From assembly GCF_032452875.1 (NCBI RefSeq), contig NW_026893634.1, forward strand, positions 310,001-374,000: 64,000 nucleotides of DNA, written 5' to 3'. This DNA is from Bos javanicus (lineage: Eukaryota; Chordata; Mammalia; Artiodactyla; Bovidae). This document shows, in pieces, positions 9,260 to 22,937 of the stretch (the stretch's first letter is position 1; every line of letters starts with the position of its first letter). A program made the position numbers and the translations under genes. Under the pieces are notes generated by a model. It did not search any database. It saw nothing but the letters and a program-made list of their open reading frames with translations, and was not told the DNA's origin.

Positions 9260-11402
9260 CACAGGATCAGTGTATGAAAGCAAACATGATCAGCGCATGA
9301 TCAGTCACATGATCAGCGCCATTAAGTCACGTGATCACTACATGATAGTTATGTGATCAGTCCATGCTCAGTCAGGGTAGCAGTGCATGATCAGCCACGT
9401 GATCAGTGCATGATAGCCACGTGATCATGTGCATGATCAGCCAGGTGATCAGTACATGATAGCTAAGTAATTAGTTCATGATTAGTCACCTGATCTGTGC
9501 ATGACCAGGCAGGTGATCAGTGTATGATCAGCCACGTTAACAATGCAATATAGCCACGTGATCAGTGCATGATCAGTCACCTGATGGGTGTATGATCATT
9601 TACGTGACCGGTACATGGTAGCTATATGATCAGTGTATGACCAGCCATGTGATAAGTGCATGATAGCCACGTGATCAGGGCATGATCAGCCACGTGATCA
9701 GTGCACGATCAGTCACGTGATCAGTGCATGATAAGCCACATGATCAGTGCATGATCAATTACATCATCAGTGCATGATCAGTCACGTGACCAGTTCATGG
9801 TAGCTGCGTGAACATTGCATGATCAGCCAAGTTAGCAGTGCATGATAGCCACGTGATCAGTGCATGATCAGTCACGTGATCAGTGCATGATTATTCACGT
9901 GTTCACTGCATGATCAATATCGTGATCAGTGCATGATCAGTCACGTGACCAGTACATGGTAGCTACGTGATCATTCCATGATCAGCCACGTGATCAGTGC
10001 ATGATAGCCACTTGATCAGTGCATGATAGCCACGTGATCAGTGCATGATCAGTCATGTGATACGTGTGTGATCAGCCACGTGATCAGTGCATGATAGCCA
10101 CGTGATCAGTGCATGATCAGTCACGTGATACGTGTGTGATCAGCCACGTGATCAGTGCATGATGAGTCAGGTGATCAGTGGAGGATTAATTACGTGATTA
10201 GTGCATGATCAGTCACGTGACCAGTACATGGTTGCTACGTGATCATTGCATGATCAGCCACGTGAGAAGTGCATGATAGCCACGTGATCAGTGCATGATC
10301 AGTCAGGTGATCAGTACATGATCAGTCAACTGAACAGTGCATGCTCATTTACATGATCTGAGAATGATCAGTCATGTGACCAGTATATGGTAGCTACGTG
10401 AACATTGCATGACCAGCCAGGTGAGAAGTGCATGAGAGCCACGTGATGTGTGCATGATCAGTTACGTGAGCAGAGTATGATCAGCCACGTGATCAGTGCA
10501 TGGGTGCCACGTGATCAGTGCATGATCAGTCACGTGACAGGTGTGTTGTAAGCCACGTGATCAGTGCATGTTCAGTCACGTGAAAGGTGTGTGGTCAGAC
10601 ACGTGAACAGCCTATGATCAAACACGTGATCAGTGCATGATATCCACGTGATCAGTGCATGATGAGTCTCGTGAACAGTGCATGATCAGTCACGTGATCA
10701 GTGCATGATGAGTCACGTGATCAGTGCATGATCAGTCACCTGACCACTACATGGTAGCTACGTGATCATTTCATGATCAGCCACGTAATCTGATCATGAT
10801 AGCCACGTGATCAGTGCATGATAGCCACGTGATCAGTGCATGATCAGTCACGTGATCAGTGAATGATCAGCCACCTGATCAGTGCATGATGAGGCACGTG
10901 TTCAGTATGACCAGCCAAGTGAACAGGGCATGATAGCCAAGTGATGAGTGCATGACCAGTCACGTAATCAGTGCATGATCAGTCACGTGATCAGTGCATG
11001 ATCAGCCACATGACCAGTGCATGATCAATTACGTGATCAGTGCATGATCAGTCACGTGACCAGTACATGGTAGCTACATGATAATTGCATGATCAGCCAC
11101 TTGAGTAGTGCATGATAGCCACGAGATCAGTGCATGATCAGCCACGTGATCAGTGCATAATCAGTCATGTGATCAGTGCATGGTCAGTCACGTGATCAGT
11201 GCATGATAGCCACGTGATCAGTGCATGATCAGTTACGTGAGCAGTGTATGATCAGCCACGTGATCAGTGCATGGTCAGACACGTGAACAGTGTATGATCA
11301 GCCACGTGATCAGTGCATGATATCCAAGTGAACAGTGCATGATCATCACGTGATCAGTGTATGATCAGCCACGTGAACAGTGCATGCTCAGTCACGTGAT
11401 CA
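9260..11402. repeat. 23-bp array, diverged
   Basis: 2.1 kb. Monomers differ by many substitutions (CATGTG, CACATG, TTACGTG, AGGTGATC). The CAGTACATGGTAGCT landmark recurs. No gene and no LTR remnant seen. Confidence 0.8.
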
Positions 11403-11643
11403 GGGCCTGCTGAGCTGCTTGATTACTGTCTGCTCATCTGCTTGACAATTGCCAGCTGAGCTGCACGATTCCTGCCTGTCATCTGCTTGACAATTGCCAG
11501 CTGTGCTGCGTAATTCCTGCCTGCTCAGCTGCTTGATTATTGCCAGCTGAGCAGCATGATTCCTCACAGCTGAGTTCCATGATTATTGCCTGCTGACTGT
11601 TTGATTCGTGCCTACTCAGCTCTTTGTTTATTGCCTCCAGAGG
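11403..11643. repeat. PvuII-type block, type A
   Basis: 241 bp; the first monomer has GAGCTGCTTGATTACTG. Ends TTTATTGCCTCCAGAGG, followed by the TAGCAAACATG signature. Confidence 0.85.
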
Positions 11644-14108
11644 CACATGATCAGTGTATGATAGCAAACATGATCAGCGCATGATCAGAGCCATTAAGTC
11701 ACGTGATCACTACATGATAGTCATGTGATCAGTCCATGCTCAGTCCCGGTATCAGTGCATGATCAGCCACGTGATCAGTGCATGATCAGCCAGGTGATCA
11801 GTTCATGATAGCTATGTGATCAGTTCATGATTTGTCACGTGATCTGTGCCTGACCAGGCAGGTGATCAGTGTATGATCCGTCACCAAATGGGTGTATGAT
11901 CAGTCACCTTACCGGTACATGGTAGCTACATGATCATTGCATGATCAGCCACGTGTGTAGTGCATTATAGCCACGTGATCAGTGCATGATCAGTCACGTG
12001 TTCAGTGCATGATCAGTCATGTAATCTGTGCATGACCAGGCACGTGATCAGAGTATGACCAGCCAAGTTATCAGTGCATGATAGCCACGTGATCAGTGCA
12101 TGAACAGTCACGTGAACAGTGCATGTTCAGCCACGTGATCAGTGCATGATAGCCACGTGATCAGTGCATGATCAGTCACCTGATGGGTGTATGATCATTC
12201 ACGTGACCTGTACATGGTAGCTACGTGATCAATGCATGATCAGCAACGTGAGTAGTTCCTGATAGCCACGTGATCAGTGCATGATCAGTCACGTGATCAG
12301 TGCATGATCAGTCATGTGACCAGTACATGGTAGCTGCGTGATCATGGCATGATCAGCCACGTGAGCAGTGCATGATAGCCACGTGATCAGTGCATGATCA
12401 GACACGAGATCAGTGCATGATCAGTCACGTGATCACTGCATGATCAGCCACGTGATCAGTGCATGACCAGGCACGTGATCAGTGTATGTCCAGCCAAGTG
12501 ATCAGTGCATGATAGCCAGGTGATCAGTGCATGATCAGTCACGTGATCACTGCATGATCAGTTATGTGATCAGTGTATGATCACCCTCGTGATCAGTGCA
12601 TGATCAGCCACATGATCAGTGCATGATCAATTACGTGATCAGTGCATGATCAGTCACGTGACCAGGACATGGTAGCTTCGTGAACATTGCCTGCTCAGCC
12701 ACATGATCAGTTCATGATAGCCACGTGATCAGTGCATGAGAGCCACGTGATCAGTGCATGATCAATCATGTGATATGTGTGTGATCAGCCACGTGATCAG
12801 TGCATGATATCCACGTGATCAGTGCATGAAAGCCACGTGATCAGTGCATGAGAGCCACGTGATCAGTGCATGATCAGTCACGTGATACATGTGTGATCAG
12901 CCCGGTGATCAGTGCATGATCAGTCACATGATCAGTACATGATCAGTCACGTGAACAGTGCATGATCAGTTACGTGATCTTTGCATGATCAGTCACGTTA
13001 CCAGTATATGTTTGCTACGTGATCATTCCATGATGGGCCACGTGAGCAGTGCATGATAGCCATGTGATGTGTGCATGAGTTACGTGAGCAGAGTATGATC
13101 AGCCACGTGATCAGTGCATGAGTGCCACGTGATCAGTGCATGATATGTCACGTGACAGGTGTGTAATCAGCCACGTGAACAGTGCATGTTCAGCCACATG
13201 ATCAGTGCATGATCAATTACGTGATCAGTGCATGATCAGTCAAGTGACCAGTACATGGTAGCTACGTGATCATTGCCTGCTCAGCCACATGATCAGTGCA
13301 TGATAGCCACGTGATCAGTGCATGATAGCCACGTGATCAGTGCATGATCAGTCATGTGATACGTGTGTGATCAGCCACGTGATCAGTGCATGACAGGCAC
13401 GTGATAAGTGCATGAGAGCCACGTGATCAGTGCATGATCAGTCACGTGATACATGTGTGATCAGCCACGTGATCAGTGCATGATGAGCCACGTGATCAGT
13501 GCAGGATCAATTACGTGATCAGTGCATGATCAGTCACGTGACCAGTACATGGTTGCTACGTGAACGTTGCATGATGAGCCACGTGAGCAGAGCATGATAG
13601 CCACGTGGTCAGTGCATGATCAGTCACGTGATCAGTACATGATCAGTCACGTGAACAGTGCATGATCATTTACGTGATCTTTGCATGATCAGTCACGTTA
13701 CCAGTATATGGTTGCTGCGTGATCATTCCATGACGAGCCACATGAGCAGTGCAAGATAGCCACGTGATGTGTGCATGAGTTACGTGAGCAGAGTATGATC
13801 AGCCACGTGATCAGTGCATGAGTGCCACGTGATCAGTGCATGATATGTCACGTGACAGGTGTGTGATCAGCCACGTGAACAGTGCATGTTCAGCCACGTG
13901 ATCAGTGCATGATAGCCACGTGATCAGTGCATGATCAGTTACGTGAGCAGTGTATGATCAGCCACGTGATCAGTGCATGGTCAGACACGTGAACAGTGTA
14001 TGATCAGCCACGTGATCAGTGCATGATATCCAAGTGATCAGTGCATGATCATCACGTGATCAGTGTATGATCAGCCACGTGAACAGTGCATGCTCAGTCA
14101 CGTGATCT
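11644..14108. repeat. 23-bp array, diverged
   Basis: 2.5 kb. It begins with the type A follow-on (GCCATTAAGTCACGTG, CACTACATGATAG) and ends with the shared pre-block order (TATGATCAGCCACGTGAAC, GCATGCTCAGTC). A ~350-bp variant series at about 12.95-13.2 kb is repeated at about 13.65-13.9 kb (GATCTTTGCATG, CATGATATGTCACGTG). No gene. Confidence 0.8.
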
Positions 14109-14349
14109 GGGCCTGCTGAGCTGCGTGATTCCTGTCTGCTCATCTGCTTGACAATTGCCAGCTGAGCTGCACGATTCCTGCCTGTCATCTGCTTGACAAT
14201 TGCCAGCTGTGCTGCGTAATTCCTGCCTGCTCAGCTGCTTGATTATTGCCAGCTGAGCAGCATGATTCCTCACACCTGTGTTCCATGATTATTAACTGCT
14301 GACTGTTTGATTCGTGCCTACTCAGCTCTTTGTTTATTGCCTCCAGAGG
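14109..14349. repeat. PvuII-type block, type A
   Basis: 241 bp with local changes (CACACCTGTGTTCC, ATTATTAACTGC). Ends CTCCAGAGG, then the AGCAAACATG signature. Confidence 0.85.
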
Positions 14350-17300
14350 CACATGATCAGTGTGTGATAGCAAACATGATCAGCGCATGATCAATCACAT
14401 GATCAGCGCCATTAAGTCACGTGATCACTACATGATAGTCATGTGATCAGTCCATGCTCAGTCACGGTATCAGTGCATGATCAGCCACGTGATCAGTGCA
14501 TGATCTGTCACAAGATTAGTGCATGATCATCCACGTGATCAGTGCACGGGTAGTCATGTGATCAGTGCATGATATAGACGTGAACAGTGCATGATCAGTC
14601 TCGTGATCAGTGCATGATAGCCACGTTATCAGTGCATGATCATTCACCTGATGGGTGTATGATCATTCACGTGACCTGTACATGGTAGCTACATGATCAT
14701 TGCATGATCAGCCACGTGAGTAGTGCATGATAGCCACGTGATCACTGCATGATCAGTCACGTGATCAGTGCATGATCAGTCATGTGACCAGTACATGGTA
14801 GCTGCGTGATCATGGCATGATCAGCCACGTGAGCGGTGCATGATAGCCACGTGATCAGTGCATGAACAGACACGAGATCAGTGCATGATCAGTCCCGTGA
14901 TCAGTGCATGATCAGCCACGTGATCAGTGCATGACCAGGCACATGATCAGTGTATGTCCAGCCAAGTGATCAGTGCATGATAGCCACGTGATCAGTGCAT
15001 GATCAGCCACGTGATCAGTGCATGACCAGGCACGTGAACAGTGTATGTCCAGCCAAGTGACGGGTGCATGATAGCCATGTGATCAGTGCATGATCAGTCA
15101 CGTGATCAGTGCATGATCAGTTATGTGATCAGTGTATGATCAGCCACGTGATCAGTGCATGATCAGCCACATGATCAGTGCATGATCAATTACGTGATCA
15201 GTGCATGATCAGTCACGTGACCAGTACATGGTAGCTACGTGATCATTGCCTGCTCAGCCACATGATCAGTTCATGATAGCCACGTGATCAGTGCATGAGA
15301 GCCACGTGATCAGTGCATGATCAGTCATGTGATATGTGTGTGATCAGCCACGTGATCAGTACATGATCAGACACGTGAACAGTGCATGATCATTTACGTG
15401 ATCTTTGCATGATCAGTCACGTTACCAGTATATGGTTCCTACGTGATCATTCCATGACGAGCCACGTGAGCAGTGCATGATAGCCATGTGATGTGTGCAT
15501 GAGTTACGTGAGCAGAGTATGATCAGCCACGTGATCAGTGCATGAGTGCCACGTGATCAGTACATGATATGTCACGTGACAGGTGTGTAATCAGCCACGT
15601 GAACTGTGCATGTTCAGCCACGTGATCAGTGCATGATAGCCACGTGATCAGTGCATGATCAGTTACGTGAGCAGTGTATGATCAGCCACGTGATCAGTGC
15701 ATGGTCAGACACGTGAACAGTGTATGATCAGCCACGTGATCAGTGCACGGGCAGTCATGTGATCAGTGCATGATATAGACGTGAACAGTGCATGATCAGT
15801 CTCGTGATCAGTGCATGATAGCCACGTGATCAGTGCATGATCAGTCACCTGATGGGTGTATGATCATTCACGTGACCTGTACATGGTAGCTACATGATCA
15901 ATGCATGATCAGCCACGGGAGTAGTTCATGATAGCCACGTGATCACTGCATGATCAGTCACGTGATCAGTGCATGATCAGTCATGTGACCAGTACATGGT
16001 AGCTGCGTGATCATGGCATGATCAGCCACGTGAGCAGTGCATGATAGCCACGTGATCAGTGCATGATCAGACACGAGATCAGTGCATGATCAGTCACGTG
16101 ATCAGTGCATGATCAGCCAAGTGATCAGTGTGTTTCCAGCCAAGTGATCAGTGCATGATAGCCACGTGATCAGTGCATGATCAGTCACGTGATCAGTGCA
16201 TGATCAGTTATGTGATCAGTGTATGATCAGCCACGTGATCAGTGCATGATCAGCCACATGATCAGTGCATGATCAATTACGTGATCAGTGCATGATCAGT
16301 CACGTGACCAGTACATGGTAGCTACGTGATCATTGCCTGATCAGCCACGTGATCAGTGCATGATAGCCACGTGATCACTGCATGATAGCCACGTGATCAG
16401 TGCATGATCAGTCATGTGATACGTGTGTGATCAGCCACGTGATCAGTGCATGAGAGCCACGTGATCAGTGCATGAGAGCCACGTGTTCAGTGCATGATCA
16501 GTCACGTGATACATGTGTGATCAACCACGTGATCAGTGCATGATGAGCCACGTGATCAGTGCAGGATCAATTACGTGATCAGTGCATGATCAGTCACGTG
16601 AACAGTACATGGTTGCTACGTGATCGTTGCATGATCAGCCACGTGAGCAGAGCATGATAGCCACGTGGTCAGTGCATGATCAGTCACGTGATCTGTGCAT
16701 GATCAGCCACGTGATCAGTGCATGATCAGCCACGTGATCAGTGCATGATCAGCCACATGATCAATGCATGATCAGTCACGTGATCACTGCATGATCAGCC
16801 ACGTATTCAGTGCATGACCAGGCACGTGATCAGTGTATGTCCAGCCAAGTGATCAGTGCATGATAGCCACGTGATCAGTGCATGATCAGTCACGTGATCA
16901 GTGCATGATCAGTTATGTGATCAGTGTATGATCAGCCACATGATCAGTGCATGATCAGCCACATGATCAGTGCATGGTAGCCACGTGATCAGTGCATGAT
17001 AAGTCATGTGATACGTGCGTGATCAGCCACGTGATCAGTGCATGATATCCACGTGATCAGTGCATGATCAGCCACGTGATCAGTGCATGAGAGCCACGTG
17101 ATCAGTGCATGATCAGTCACGTGATCAGTACATGATCAGTCACGTGAACAGTGCATGATCATTTACGTGATCTTTGCATTATCAGTCACGTTACCAGTAT
17201 ATGGTTGCTACGTGATCATTCCATGACGAGCCACGTGAGCAGTGCATGATAGCCGCGTGATGTGTGCATGAGTTACACGTGAGCAGAGTATGATCAGCCA

Positions 17301-19459
17301 CGTGATCAGTGCATGAGTGCCACGGGATCAGTACATGATCAGTCACGTGATACATGTGTGATCAGCCACGTGATCACTGCAGGATCAGTTATATGATCAG
17401 TGCATGATCAGTCACGTGACCAGTACATGGTTGCTACGTGAACGTTGCATGATCAGCCACGTGAGCAGAGCATGATAGCCACGTAGTCAGTGCATGATCA
17501 GTCACGTGATCAGTACATGATCAGTCACGTGAACAGTGCATGATCATTTACGTGATCTTTGCATGATCAGTCACGTTACCCGTATTTGGTTGCTACGTGA
17601 TCATTCCATGAGGAGCCACGTGAGCAGTGCATGATAGCCAAGTAATGTGTGCATGAGTTACGCGAGCAGAGTATGATCAGCCACGTGATCAGTGCATGAG
17701 TGCCACGTGATCAGTGCATGATATGTCACGTGACAGGTGTGTGATCAGCCACGTGAACAGTGCATGTTCAGCCACGTGATCAGTGTGTGATAGCCACGTG
17801 ATCAGTGCATGATCAGTTACGTGAGCAGTGTATGATCAGCCACGTGAACAATGCATGATCTGTCACAAGATTAGTGCATGATCATCCACGTGATCAGTGC
17901 ACGGGCAGTCATGTGATCAGTGCATGATATAGACATGAACAATGCATGATCAGTCTCGTGATCAGTGCATGATAGCCACGTGATCAGTGCATGATCAGTC
18001 ACCTGATGGGTGTATGATCATTCACGTGACCTGTACATGGTAGCTACATGATCATTGCATGATCAGCCACGTGAGTAGTGCATGATAGCCACGTGATCAC
18101 TGCATGATCAGTCACGTGATCAGTGCATGATCAGTCATGTGACCAGTACATGGTAGCTGCGTGATCATGGCATGATCAGCCACGTGAGCAGTGCATGATA
18201 GCCACGTGATCAGTGCATGATCAGACACGAGATCAGTGCATGATCAGTCACGTGATCAGTGCATGATCAGCCACGTGATCAGTGCATGACCAGGCACGTG
18301 ATCAGTGTATGTCCAGCCAAGTGATCAGTGCATGATAGCCACGTGATCAGTGCATTATCAGTCACGTGATCAGTGCATGATCAGTTATGTGATCAGTGTA
18401 TGTTCAGCCACGTGATCAGTGCATGATCAGCCACATGATCAGTGCATGATCAATTACGTGATCAGTGCATGATCAGTCACGTGATACATGTGTGATCAGC
18501 CACGTGATCAGTGCATGATCAGCCACGTGATCAGTGCATGATCAATTACGTGATCAGTGCATGATCAGTCACATGACCAGTACATGGTAGCTACGTGATC
18601 ATTTCCTGATCAGCCACGTGATCAGTGCATGATAGCCACGTGATCAGTGCATGATAGCCACGTGATCAGTGCATGATCAGTCATGTGATACGTGTGTGAT
18701 CAGCCAGATGATCAGTGCATGATATCCACGTGATCAGTGCATGACAGTCACGTGATCAGTGCATGAGAGCCACGTGATCAGTGCATGATCAGTCACGTGA
18801 TACATGTGTGATCAGCCACGTGATCAGTGCATGATGAGCCACGTGGTCAGTGCAGGATCAATTACGTGATCAATGCATGATCAGTCACGTGACCAGTACA
18901 TGGTTGCTACGTGATCGTTGCATGATCAGCCACGTGAGCAGAACATGATAGCCACGTGGTCAGTGCATGATCAGTCACGTGATCAGTACATGATCAGTCA
19001 CGTGAACAGTGCATGATCATTTACGTGATCTTTGCATGATCAGTCACGTTGCCAGTATATGGTTACTACGTGATCATTCCATGACGAGCCACGTGAGCAG
19101 TGCATGATAGCCACGTGATGTGTGCATGAGTTACGTGAGAAGAGTATGTTCAGCCACGTGATCAGTGCATGAGTGCCACGTGATCAGTGCATGATATGCC
19201 ACGTGACAGGTGTGTGATCAGCCACGTGAACAGTGCATGTTCAGCCACGTGATCAGTCCATGATAGCCACGTGATCAGTGCATGATCAGTTACGTGAGCA
19301 GTGTATGATCAGCCACGTGATCAGTGCATGGTCAGACACGTGTACAGTGTATGATCAGCCACGTGATCAGTGCATGATATCCAAGTGATCAGTGCATGAT
19401 CATCACGTGATCAGTGTATGATCAGCCACGTGAAAAGTGCATGCTCAGTCACGTGATCT
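14350..19459. repeat. Long 23-bp array with block-less unit fusions
   Basis: 5.1 kb without a block, the longest such stretch. The series normally found just right of a type A block (GTGCACGGG, then CATGATATAGAC) recurs at about 14542, 15743 and 17897. At 15743 and 17897 the block that should precede it is missing, so two or more HOR units are fused here. No gene. Confidence 0.8.
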
Positions 19460-19700
19460 GGGCCTGCTGAGCTGCGTGATTCCTGTCTGCTCATCTGCTT
19501 GACAATTGCCAGCTCAGCTGCACGATTCCTGCCTGTAATCTGCTTGACAATTGCCAGCTGTGCTGCGTAATTCCTGCCTGCTCAGCTGCTTGATTATTGC
19601 CAGCTGAGCAGCATGATTCCTCACACCTGAGATCCATGATTATTGCATGCTGACTCTTTGATTCGTGCCTATTCAGCTCTTTGTTTATTGCCTCCAGAGG
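19460..19700. repeat. PvuII-type block, type A
   Basis: 241 bp; GATCCATGATTATTGC and CTGACTCTTTGATTCG are private variants. Ends CTCCAGAGG, then TAGCAAACATG. Confidence 0.85.
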
Positions 19701-22696
19701 CACATGATCAGTGTATGATAGCAAACATGATCAGCGCATGATCAGTCACATGATCAGCGCCATTAAGTCACGTGATCACTACATGATAGTCATGTGATCA
19801 GTCCATGCTCAGTCACGGTATCAGTGCATGATCAGCCACGTGATCAGTGTATGATCTGTCACAAGATTAGTGTATGATCATCCACGTGATCAGTGCACGG
19901 GGAGTCATGTGATCACTGCATGATATAGGCGTGAACAGTGCATGATCAGTCTCGTGATCAGTGCATGATAGCCACGTGATCAGTGCATGATCAGTCACCT
20001 GATGGGTGTATGATCATTCACGTGACCTGTACATGGTAGCTACATGATCATTGCATGATCAGCCACGTGAGTAGTTCATGATAGCCACGTGATCACTGCA
20101 TGATCAGTCACGTGATCAGTGCATGATCAGTCATGTGACCAGTACATGGTAGCTGCGTGATCATGGCATGATCAGCCACGTGAGCAGTGCATGATAGCCA
20201 CGTGATCAGTGCATGATCAGACACGAGATCAGTGCATGATCAGTCACGTGATCAGTGCATGATCAGCCACGTGATCAGTGCATGACCAGGCACGTGAACA
20301 GTGTATGTCCAGCCAAGTGATCAGTGAATGATAGCCACGTGATCAGTGCATGATCAGTCACGTGATCAGTGCATGATCAGTTATGTGATCAGTGTATGAT
20401 CAGCCACGTGATCAGTGCATGATCAGCCACATGATCAGTGCATGATCAATTACGTGATCAGTGCATGATCAGTCACGTGACCAGTACATGGTAGCTACGT
20501 GATCAGTGCATGATCAGCCACGTGATCAGTGCATGATAGCCACGTGATCAGTGCATGATAGCCACGTGATCAGTGCATGATCAGTCATGTGATAGTGTGT
20601 GATCAGCCACGTGATCAGTGCATGATATCCACGTGATCAGTGCATGATCAGTCACGTGATCAGTGCATGATCATTTACGTGATCAGTGCATGATCAGTCA
20701 CGTGACCAGTATATGGTTCCTACGTGATCATTCCATGACAGCCACGTGAGCAGTGCATGATAGCCACGTGATGTGTGCATGAGTTACGTGATCAGTGTAT
20801 GATCAGCCACGTGATCAGTGCATGAGTGCCACGTGATCAGTGCATGATATGTCACGTGACAGTGTGTGATCAGCCACGTGATCAGTGCATGATCAGCCAC
20901 GTGATCAGTGCATGATAGCCACGTGATCAGTGCATGATCAGTTACGTGATCAGTGCATGATCAGCCACGTGATCAGTGCATGATCAGACACGTGATCAGT
21001 GTATGATCAGCCACGTGATCAGTGCATGATCAGTCATGTGATCAGTGCATGATATAGACGTGATCAGTGCATGATCAGTCACGTGATCAGTGCATGATAG
21101 CCACGTGATCAGTGCATGATCAGTCACGTGATCAGTGCATGATCAGTCACGTGACCAGTGCATGGTAGCTACATGATCATTGCATGATCAGCCACGTGAT
21201 CAGTGCATGATAGCCACGTGATCAGTGCATGATCAGTCACGTGATCAGTGCATGATCAGTCACGTGACCAGTGCATGATAGCTGCGTGATCATGGCATGA
21301 TCAGCCACGTGATCAGTGCATGATAGCCACGTGATCAGTGCATGATCAGTCACGTGATCAGTGCATGATCAGTCACGTGATCAGTGCATGATAGCTGCGT
21401 GATCATGGCATGATCAGCCACGTGATCAGTGCATGATAGCCACGTGATCAGTGCATGATCAGTCACGTGATCAGTGCATGATCAGTCACGTGATCAGTGC
21501 ATGATCAGCCACGTGATCAGTGCATGATCAGGCACGTGATCAGTGCATGATCAGCCACGTGATCAGTGCATGATAGCCACGTGATCAGTGCATGATCAGT
21601 CACGTGATCAGTGCATGATCAGTCACGTGATCAGTGCATGATCAGCCACGTGATCAGTGCATGATCAGCCACGTGATCAGTGCATGATCAGTTACGTGAT
21701 CAGTGCATGATCAGTCACGTGATCATGTGTGATCAGCCACGTGATCAGTGCATGATCAGCCACGTGATCAGTGCATGATCAGTTACGTGATCAGTGCATG
21801 ATCAGTCACGTGACCAGTACATGGTAGCTACGTGATCATTGCATGATCAGCCACGTGATCAGTGCATGATAGCCACGTGATCAGTGCATGATAGCCACGT
21901 GATCAGTGCATGATCAGTCATGTGATACGTGTGTGATCAGCCACGTGATCAGTGCATGATATCCACGTGATCAGTGCATGACAGCCACGTGATCAGTGCA
22001 TGAGAGCCACGTGATCAGTGCATGATCAGTCACGTGATACATGTGTGATCAGCCACGTGATCAGTGCATGATGAGCCACGTGATCAGTGCAGGATCAATT
22101 ACGTGATCAGTGCATGATCAGTCACGTGACCAGTACATGGTTGCTACGTGATCGTTGCATGATCAGCCACGTGAGCAGAACATGATAGCCACGTGATCAG
22201 TGCATGATCAGTCACGTGATCAGTACATGATCAGTCACGTGAACAGTGCATGATCATTTACGTGATCTTTGCATGATCAGTCACGTGACCAGTATATGGT
22301 TACTACGTGATCATTCCATGACGAGCCACGTGAGCAGTGCATGATAGCCACGTGATGTGTGCATGAGTTACGTGAGCAGAGTATGATCAGCCACGTGATC
22401 AGTGCATGAGTGCCACGTGATCAGTGCATGATATGTCACGTGACAGGTGTGTGATCAGCCACGTGAACAGTGCATGTTCAGCCACGTGATCAGTGCATGA
22501 TAGCCACGTGATCAGTGCATGATCAGTTACGTGAGCAGTGTATGATCAGCCACGTGATCAGTGCATGGTCAGACACGTGAACAGTGTATGATCAGCCACG
22601 TGATCAGTGCATGATATCCAAGTGATCAGTGCATGATCATCACGTGATCAGTGTATGATCAGCCACGTGAACAGTGCATGCTCAGTCACGTGATCT
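19701..22696. repeat. 23-bp array; start of homogenised sequence
   Basis: 3.0 kb. The left ~800 bp keep diverged type A follow-on monomers. From about 20.5 to 21.8 kb monomers approach one consensus. From 21.8 kb diverged variants return toward the next block. No gene. Confidence 0.8.
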
Positions 22697-22937
22697 GGGC
22701 CTGCTGAGCTGCGTGATTACTGTCTGCTCATCTGCTTGACAATTGCCAGCTGAGCTGCACGATTCCTGCCTGTCATCTGCTTGACAATTGCCAGCTGTGC
22801 TGCGTAATTCCTGCCTGCTCAGCTGCTTGATTATTGCCAGCTGAGCAGCATGATTCCTCACACCTGAGTTCCATGATTATTGCCTGCTGACTGTTTGATT
22901 CGTGCCTACTCAGCTCTTTGTTTATTGCCTCCAGAGG
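22697..22937. repeat. PvuII-type block, type A
   Basis: 241 bp with CACACCTGAGTTCC. Ends TTTATTGCCTCCAGAGG, then TAGCAAACATG. Confidence 0.85.
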
